DNA from: an uncultured Lachnospiraceae bacterium | GTDB lineage: Bacteria; Bacillota; Clostridia; Lachnospirales; Lachnospiraceae | Assembly (NCBI GenBank): GCA_910588885.1 | Contig: CAJUSQ010000091.1 | Span: forward strand, 1 to 12,334 | Direction of reading: 5' to 3' | Length of the DNA stretch: 12,334 bases | Shown: positions 7,604-12,334 of the stretch, piece by piece | Position numbering within the stretch: the first letter of the stretch is position 1 | Layout of the letters: the number at the start of each line of letters is the position of its first letter | Program-made: the position numbers and the translations under genes | The notes under the pieces: generated by a model | The model's database searches: none | Seen by the model: only the letters and a program-made list of their open reading frames with translations | Told to the model about the DNA's origin: nothing

Positions 7604-9718
7604 ATGAGCAATAAGCATGGAAATCTTTCCATTAACAGCGACAACATTTTTCCGATTATAAAAAAATGGCTTTATTCCGACCATGACATCTTCTACCGTG
7701 AATTGATCTCCAACGGCTGCGATGCCATTACCAAGCTGAAAAAGCTGGATTTAATGGGAGAATACACGCTGCCGGATGACTATGAAGCAAAGATTCAGAT
7801 TATCGTAAATCCCGAAGACAAGACCTTGAAATTTATTGACAACGGCCTGGGCATGACGGCTGAGGAAGTGGAGGAATATATCAACCAGATCGCTTTCTCC
7901 GGAGCTACTGACTTTTTAGAAAAATACAAGGACAAAGCCAGTGAGGAGCAGATCATCGGCCATTTCGGACTGGGCTTCTATTCGGCGTTCATGGTCGCGG
8001 ACGAGGTGCACATTGATTCCCTGTCCTATCAGGAAGGGGCGGTTCCTGTTCACTGGGAATGCGACGGCGGTACGGAATTTGACATGACCGACGGCTCCAA
8101 GGAAGGGGTCGGCACGGAAATCACCCTTTTCTTAAATGAAGACTGCCTGGAATTTTCCAATGAATACCGGGCCAGAGAGGTCATTGAAAAGTACTGTTCC
8201 TTCATGCCCACCCCCATTTTCCTGTCAAAAGCAAATGCCGAGACAGAATACGAAACCATCCTGGAATCGGAAGTAACCGAAAAGGACACCGTAGTGGAGC
8301 ATATCGTAGAAGAAGCCAAGTTCGAAGAGCAGGAGAAGGAAGACGGCACCAAGGAACAGGTGGAAGTGTCTCCCCGTCAGGAAAAGGCGAAGATTATAAA
8401 ACGCCCCGTCCCCCTGAACGACACCAACCCCCTCTGGAGCAAGCACCCCAACGATTGCACCGACGAGGAATACAAGGCCTTTTACCGGAAAGTATTTATG
8501 GATTACAAGGAGCCCCTGTTCTGGATTCATTTGAACATGGACTATCCCTTTAATTTGAAGGGCATCCTGTATTTCCCGAAAATCAATACCGAGTACGACT
8601 CCATTGAAGGCACCATCAAGCTGTATAACAATCAGGTATTTATTGCCGATAATATCAAAGAAGTGATTCCGGAATTTTTGATGCTGTTAAAGGGCGTAAT
8701 CGACTGTCCCGACCTGCCTTTGAACGTTTCCAGAAGCGCCCTGCAGAACGACGGCTTTGTGAAAAAAATATCAGACTATATCACCAAGAAGGTAGCGGAC
8801 AAGCTGGCCGGTATGTGCAAGACAGAGAAGGAAAATTATGAAAAATACTGGGATGATATCAGTCCCTTCATCAAATTCGGCTGCTTAAAGGACGAAAAAT
8901 TCTGCGACAAAATGAACGATTACATCCTGTTCAAGAACTTAGACAGCAAATACCTGACCCTGCCTGAGCTTCTGAAAGCGGAAGAAGCCAAGAAAGCCGA
9001 ACAGGACGAAGAGGGAACCGCTGTAGACGAAAACGGAGAAACCGTAGAAGCCGAAGTTGTCACAGAGGAAGCCAACGACGACGCAGATCCAAGCTCCGAG
9101 ACCGAGGAAAAGGATACCCGGAAAACCGTTTACTATGTGACCGACCTGCAGCAGCAGAGCCAGTATATCAATATGTTCAAAGAACAGGGCATGGACGCGG
9201 TGATTCTGGACCACAACATCGACTCTTCCTTTATCACTCAGCTGGAGCGGAGAAACGAAAACTACCGGTTCCTGCGGGTTGACGCGGATCTTACCGATAC
9301 CCTGAAGGAAGAGGGTTCCGAAGAAGAGCTGAAGGAAGCCACCGATACCCTGACCGAAACCTTCCGCAAGGCTTTAAGCCGTGACAACTTAAACGTCAAG
9401 GTGGAGAAGCTGAAAAATGCCGGCATTTCCTCCGTTATCACCCTTTCCGAGGAAGGTAGACGGATGCAGGATATGATGAAAGTGTACGGTATGGCAGGTA
9501 TGGATCCTTCCATGTTCGGCGGGGATGTTACCCTGACTTTGAACGCCAACAACGAACTGGTGAAATACATCCTGGCCAATAAGGACTCTCAGCATGTACC
9601 CATGTTCTGCGCACAGCTGTATGACCTGGCTATGATTTCCAACCATCCGCTGACTCCGGATGAAATGAGCAAATTCATTACCAGAAGCAATGAAATCATG
9701 ATGCTTTTAGCAAAATAA
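7604..9718 (+). CDS. htpG: Molecular chaperone HtpG (bacterial Hsp90)
   Basis: A 704-residue cytosolic ATP-dependent chaperone. In the N-terminal GHKL ATPase domain are the catalytic E33 with N37 and D40 (YRELISNGCDAI), the adenine-binding D79 in DNGLGM, and the lid motif GHFGLGFYS (119-127). A charged linker runs from about 221 to 265. The middle domain contains WIHLNMDYPF and LPLNVSR, whose R377 corresponds to the catalytic arginine that contacts ATP. The C-terminal dimerisation domain lacks the eukaryotic MEEVD tail, as expected. It is about 80 residues longer than E. coli HtpG, mainly from an acidic low-complexity insertion at about 459-505 and the linker. The ATG at 7604 was chosen: it has AAGGAG ten bases upstream and gives MSNKHGNLSI, while the longer in-frame reading from 7532 begins inside the -35 box. 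It appears monocistronic, with its own CIRCE-regulated promoter and terminator. Confidence 0.97.
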   Translation: MSNKHGNLSINSDNIFPIIKKWLYSDHDIFYRELISNGCDAITKLKKLDLMGEYTLPDDYEAKIQIIVNPEDKTLKFIDNGLGMTAEEVEEYINQIAFSGATDFLEKYKDKASEEQIIGHFGLGFYSAFMVADEVHIDSLSYQEGAVPVHWECDGGTEFDMTDGSKEGVGTEITLFLNEDCLEFSNEYRAREVIEKYCSFMPTPIFLSKANAETEYETILESEVTEKDTVVEHIVEEAKFEEQEKEDGTKEQVEVSPRQEKAKIIKRPVPLNDTNPLWSKHPNDCTDEEYKAFYRKVFMDYKEPLFWIHLNMDYPFNLKGILYFPKINTEYDSIEGTIKLYNNQVFIADNIKEVIPEFLMLLKGVIDCPDLPLNVSRSALQNDGFVKKISDYITKKVADKLAGMCKTEKENYEKYWDDISPFIKFGCLKDEKFCDKMNDYILFKNLDSKYLTLPELLKAEEAKKAEQDEEGTAVDENGETVEAEVVTEEANDDADPSSETEEKDTRKTVYYVTDLQQQSQYINMFKEQGMDAVILDHNIDSSFITQLERRNENYRFLRVDADLTDTLKEEGSEEELKEATDTLTETFRKALSRDNLNVKVEKLKNAGISSVITLSEEGRRMQDMMKVYGMAGMDPSMFGGDVTLTLNANNELVKYILANKDSQHVPMFCAQLYDLAMISNHPLTPDEMSKFITRSNEIMMLLAK

Positions 9719-9734
9719 CTCTATCGTTTGTAAT

Positions 9735-9790
9735 ATAAAAGCGTTCCCTTGTTTTGCCCTCCGGGCAGTTTACAAGGGAACGCTTTTATT
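9735..9790. terminator. Bidirectional terminator between htpG and the flagellin gene
   Basis: AAAAGCGTTCCCTTG (9737-9751) pairs perfectly with CAAGGGAACGCTTTT (9773-9787), and two more A/T pairs extend it. The loop holds a second small hairpin, TGCCC (9755-9759) with GGGCA (9763-9767). T-runs lie on the 3' side in both directions (TTTTATT on plus, TTTTATATTA on minus), so it can end both htpG and the convergent flagellin transcript. It lies 18 bases after the htpG stop codon. Confidence 0.9.
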
Positions 9791-9838
9791 GGTCTGCTTC
9801 CGTTCACTTCGTATCCATCCGTTCTTAGTTCTTTTCCG

Positions 9839-12118
9839 CTATCCTTGCAATAGCTGCATTACGGTCTGATTTGTCATATTTGCCTGAGCCATGACAGCGG
9901 AATTTACCTGTTCCAGAATTTTGTCGCGGGAAAACGCCACCATTTCATCTGCCATATCGGCATCTGCAATCCTGCTGTCAGATGCCGATACGTTCTCACC
10001 TGTAATGGCATTGCCATCGTACAAATGTTCGAGCGCATTTTGATAGCTGCCGTAACGGCTTCTTTGCTTGGAAACATAGCTGATTGCCTCATCGCACAGT
10101 GAAATGACCTCTTCCGCGGCGCTATGGCTCATCACATTCAAAACCGTATTTTCGCCAAAGACCGCCGAAGTGCGCATATCCGCATAACCAATTTGAAAAC
10201 TGTTCCAGCTGTATGCGCCCACCTGCAGATGGAGAAGCTTGTTTTTGACGGACGAAGACCCGCTGCCCGTACCGCCTCCGGAAGGCGGTGCGGTTCCGCC
10301 AGTCTGTCCATCCAGTTTGAGAAACCATGCATCCGCGTTTCCTTTGTTCTTATCCGCGAGATCCTGGTCGTTGGAACTGCTGTTGCCGCCCAGCAGAATA
10401 TCACCGTTTCCGCCTTCAAAGATAAATCTGAAAGAATCACTTCCGCTGCCGCCATGTACTTCATCCCAAATAATATCTCCGGAATCCTTGTCAACCATAA
10501 AGACCCAGGCATTATTCCCGGAATACCCGGGCTTTTGAGTTACGTCCCCGTCCATTGTGCCTACGCTTCCGGCAATAACAAAACCGTTTTTGGTTTCAAT
10601 CACGCAACTGCCGGCATCGTCCCTACTGCTTCCATAGGAGCGGCTCCAAATAGGCGTCAGGTTTTTGTCCAGCTTCATGACCCAAATATTATCACCCCGT
10701 GATTCGTCTGTGGCAGGCGCGTCTGTTCCGACCGTGTCCGTAATCTTGGCTGTCCCCACCACGATATACTCTCCGGAAGCGGTTTCTATAATTTGATTGA
10801 TGTTTTCTCCGCTGTTGTGATATTGGCCGGGGGCATGGTCATCCCCGAACAGCAATACCTTTTCCACATCCCCGTTCTTATCGTATTTCGTAATAAAGGC
10901 ACTGTGGCTGCCGTTTCCGATGGCTTCTACCGGCGGCTTACTACTGCTGCCGTCGTTATTGCTCTGGGTAATCGTCGATGAGGTTGTATAGTTTCCGCCG
11001 ATGTAGCCCCCGTCTGAAGTAGGATAGAGCCGGGAAATCTGTTCGTTGTTGCCGCCGCCGATCCGATATGCCTTTTTCTCAAAGGCATCATAATCGTCAT
11101 TCGGGTTCACGGACGGATCAATCACCATCATAATTGCATCCCGGCCGCCCAGGGCCGACCCGCCCAGGGGATTCCCTCTCCCGTCCTTGATCCCGTTTCC
11201 GTCAAAGGACTGGATGGAAAGGAACACATGTCCGCTGCCGTCCTGCATGAGATAGGCATTATTGGCGTTATTATCGGTTCCGGTACATTGGAACCGGTAC
11301 GTCCATGCGGTATTTCCGTCTGCATCCAATTTTGCCAAAAAAGGGCTTCCATCGCTTTTTCCTACTGCCAAATACCCACCGTCTGCCGTAGCGGTAATAG
11401 ATGAAAAAGAGGTCTCTTTGCCATTTTCTACCTTTTTCGTCCAAAGTACCTCCCCGTCTGTCCCGACCTTGGTGACCCATCCGCTTTGTATTCCTGTTCC
11501 GGAACCGATTCCGTCCAGATCCTGATCATTGCTGGTCGTGTTTCCGCAGAAAACGATGGTGCCGTCGGGGTTATGGATGGCGCTGCTCATATAATCCTTC
11601 CCGGAACCGCCATAAGTAGCACGCTTGGAAAGTGCGTCAGAGACGTCGGCATTTGACCCGGATCCCATGCCGCCTCCACCCCCTGCTACTCCTCCGGCAG
11701 TTTCTTCACAGAGCATACGATGCCCGTTGAAAGAAGTTCCGTATGCAATTTTGTTAATTTCCACCGAAAGGGCATCAATCTCAAGCTGAATGGCAGTGCG
11801 GTCCCCCAGGGTATTGGTATCATTCGCCGCCTGAACGGACAGCTCACGGATCCGTTGGAGAATACTGTGTACCTCCTGCATTCCGCCTTCGCCAACCTTC
11901 ACAAAATTAATGCCGTCTTGTATATTCTCATTTGCCTGAGCCAGGCCGCGAATCTGTACACGCATTTTCTCCGAAATCGAAAGCCCTGCCGCATCGTCTG
12001 ACGCACGATTGATGCGGTACCCGCTGGCAAGACGTTCGGACGTCTTGGCTTTGCGGGTAGTGGTAATCTTTGATTGGCGGAAAGCCCCCATACTCGCCAG
12101 ATTATGCTGAATAATCAT
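9839..12118 (-). CDS. Flagellin with a seven-repeat beta-propeller-like central domain
   Basis: A 759-residue member of the FliC/Hag family, far longer than a minimal flagellin of about 270. Residues 1-138 are the N-terminal D0/D1 region, with ASGYRINRASDDAAGLSISE (31-50) and LQRIRELSVQAANDT (87-101), the segment that contains the TLR5-contact core. Residues about 625-759 are the C-terminal D1/D0 region, with LHLQVGAY, YGSYQNALEH (689-698), ASDSRIADADMADEM (712-726) and MAQANMTNQTVMQLL. Between glycine-rich linkers (about 141-156 and 606-622) lies a 440-residue insert of seven beta-propeller-like repeats. The protein would be exported through the flagellar type III apparatus and polymerise into the filament, with the insert facing outwards. 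The ATG at 12118 has GGGAG at 12127-12131, eight bases upstream. No other flagellar gene is in the window. The QNRLE motif common in flagellins reads QNALE here. Whether it is the major or an accessory flagellin is unknown. Confidence 0.93.
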   Translation of the reverse strand: MIIQHNLASMGAFRQSKITTTRKAKTSERLASGYRINRASDDAAGLSISEKMRVQIRGLAQANENIQDGINFVKVGEGGMQEVHSILQRIRELSVQAANDTNTLGDRTAIQLEIDALSVEINKIAYGTSFNGHRMLCEETAGGVAGGGGGMGSGSNADVSDALSKRATYGGSGKDYMSSAIHNPDGTIVFCGNTTSNDQDLDGIGSGTGIQSGWVTKVGTDGEVLWTKKVENGKETSFSSITATADGGYLAVGKSDGSPFLAKLDADGNTAWTYRFQCTGTDNNANNAYLMQDGSGHVFLSIQSFDGNGIKDGRGNPLGGSALGGRDAIMMVIDPSVNPNDDYDAFEKKAYRIGGGNNEQISRLYPTSDGGYIGGNYTTSSTITQSNNDGSSSKPPVEAIGNGSHSAFITKYDKNGDVEKVLLFGDDHAPGQYHNSGENINQIIETASGEYIVVGTAKITDTVGTDAPATDESRGDNIWVMKLDKNLTPIWSRSYGSSRDDAGSCVIETKNGFVIAGSVGTMDGDVTQKPGYSGNNAWVFMVDKDSGDIIWDEVHGGSGSDSFRFIFEGGNGDILLGGNSSSNDQDLADKNKGNADAWFLKLDGQTGGTAPPSGGGTGSGSSSVKNKLLHLQVGAYSWNSFQIGYADMRTSAVFGENTVLNVMSHSAAEEVISLCDEAISYVSKQRSRYGSYQNALEHLYDGNAITGENVSASDSRIADADMADEMVAFSRDKILEQVNSAVMAQANMTNQTVMQLLQG
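10298..11620 (-). other. Beta-propeller-like insert domain of the flagellin (seven blades)
   Basis: This segment encodes about residues 167-607. Seven repeats can be laid out: 167-226, 227-272, 273-350, 351-422, 423-491, 492-551 and 552-607. The common pattern is a start like Y/H-GGSG-D, a strand ending in DGGYL/I-x-G or NGxxxxG, a variable loop, then an aromatic-hydrophobic strand such as GWVTKV (213), PFLAKLD (259), AFITKYD (407), IWVMKLD (478), AWVFMVD (537) and AWFLKLD (597), an Asp/Asn/Gly turn, and usually a tryptophan (226, 272, 491, 551). Repeat 3 is the most divergent. The pattern resembles SBBP-type beta-propeller repeats of secreted bacterial proteins; I cannot assign the Pfam family without a profile search. 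No catalytic motif is visible. Confidence 0.7.
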
Positions 12119-12334
12119 TGCATTTACTCCCTTTTGACTGATTTATCAATAATGCGTCTTTTGATCATTTTCTCATTATTTGTACATTATATCATAAAAA
12201 AATATGGAAAAGCAATGAATTTCCAAAAATAAGGGAGTATGTTTAGCATTTTTTGTTACCGTATTGACCTGTCTCAACCGCATCAGTCTTTTTCATATCC
12301 ATTTCTTCGATAAAGTACTAAAAATACAAGAATG
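12119..12334. other. Non-coding right edge upstream of the flagellin gene
   Basis: These 216 bases are A/T-rich and hold the flagellin ribosome binding site, leader and promoter. Beyond about 12216 nothing convincing is seen on either strand. A tiny plus-strand frame starting ATG at 12239 has a GGGAG only two bases away and about 24 codons, so it was not called. A neighbouring gene may start beyond the window. Confidence 0.6.
12186..12215 (-). promoter_or_regulatory. Predicted sigma-A promoter of the flagellin gene
   Basis: On the minus strand a perfect TATAAT (12191 to 12186) lies 18 bases downstream of TTGCTT (12215 to 12210), a weak -35 with three of six matches. Transcription would begin near 12180, giving a leader of about 60 bases. 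The leader contains a seven-base inverted repeat (12148-12154 with 12174-12180), A/T-rich and of doubtful stability. I could not find a convincing sigma-28/sigma-D box (TAAA, about 15 bases, GCCGATAA) between the start codon and the window edge. Confidence 0.5.

Noticed and set aside
10298..11620. An enzymatic domain in the flagellin, such as the metalloprotease of flagellinolysins
   Set aside because: No HExxH motif or other catalytic signature was found in the insert, and the repeated pattern points to a propeller.
12119..12180. CsrA-binding leader as in the Bacillus hag transcript
   Set aside because: Only one GGA-type site, the ribosome binding site itself, is seen, with no clear hairpin presenting a second GGA.

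Overview
The window looks like a stretch of a Gram-positive Clostridia chromosome, most likely Lachnospiraceae. This is inferred from gene families and layout, not from a marker gene: an EFR1-type ferredoxin, a GldF/GldG fusion next to a DUF4340 protein, strong AGGAGG-type ribosome binding sites with two TTG starts, a perfect CIRCE operator, and a flagellin. No RNA gene, insertion sequence, CRISPR array or phage gene was seen. The DNA is coding-dense.

Layout, left to right. (1) 64-828, plus strand: an EFR1-family flavodoxin/ferredoxin with two 4Fe-4S motifs, ended by a strong hairpin terminator at 836-885. (2) 884-4574, minus strand: a three-gene ABC operon read right to left, made of an ATPase, a fused ABC-2 permease plus GldG-like protein, and a short membrane-anchored DUF4340 protein. 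Both junctions are TAATG stop/start overlaps, so the genes are probably translationally coupled. (3) 4679-7341, minus strand: a GHKL-type sensor histidine kinase whose end overlaps the start of a MATE-family transporter. No response regulator is present in the window. (4) 7342-7603: a divergent control region with a kinase promoter on the minus strand, and a perfect CIRCE element plus a near-consensus sigma-A promoter for htpG on the plus strand. (5) 7604-9718, plus strand: htpG (Hsp90) with a long acidic insertion, ended by a nested hairpin that can work as a terminator in both directions. (6) 9839-12118, minus strand: a 759-residue flagellin with its own sigma-A-like promoter. The last 216 bases hold only that promoter and leader.

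The most striking object is the flagellin. Its N- and C-terminal D0/D1 parts are recognisable, but the variable middle is replaced by about 440 residues that read as seven repeats of a beta-propeller blade, joined to the flagellin by glycine-rich linkers on both sides. If exported and polymerised, it would display a propeller on each subunit along the filament. The second point of interest is the CIRCE operator in front of htpG, which suggests HrcA control of Hsp90 in this organism. The remaining genes fit known families, although the kinase-MATE pair and the fused Gld-type transporter are worth following up.
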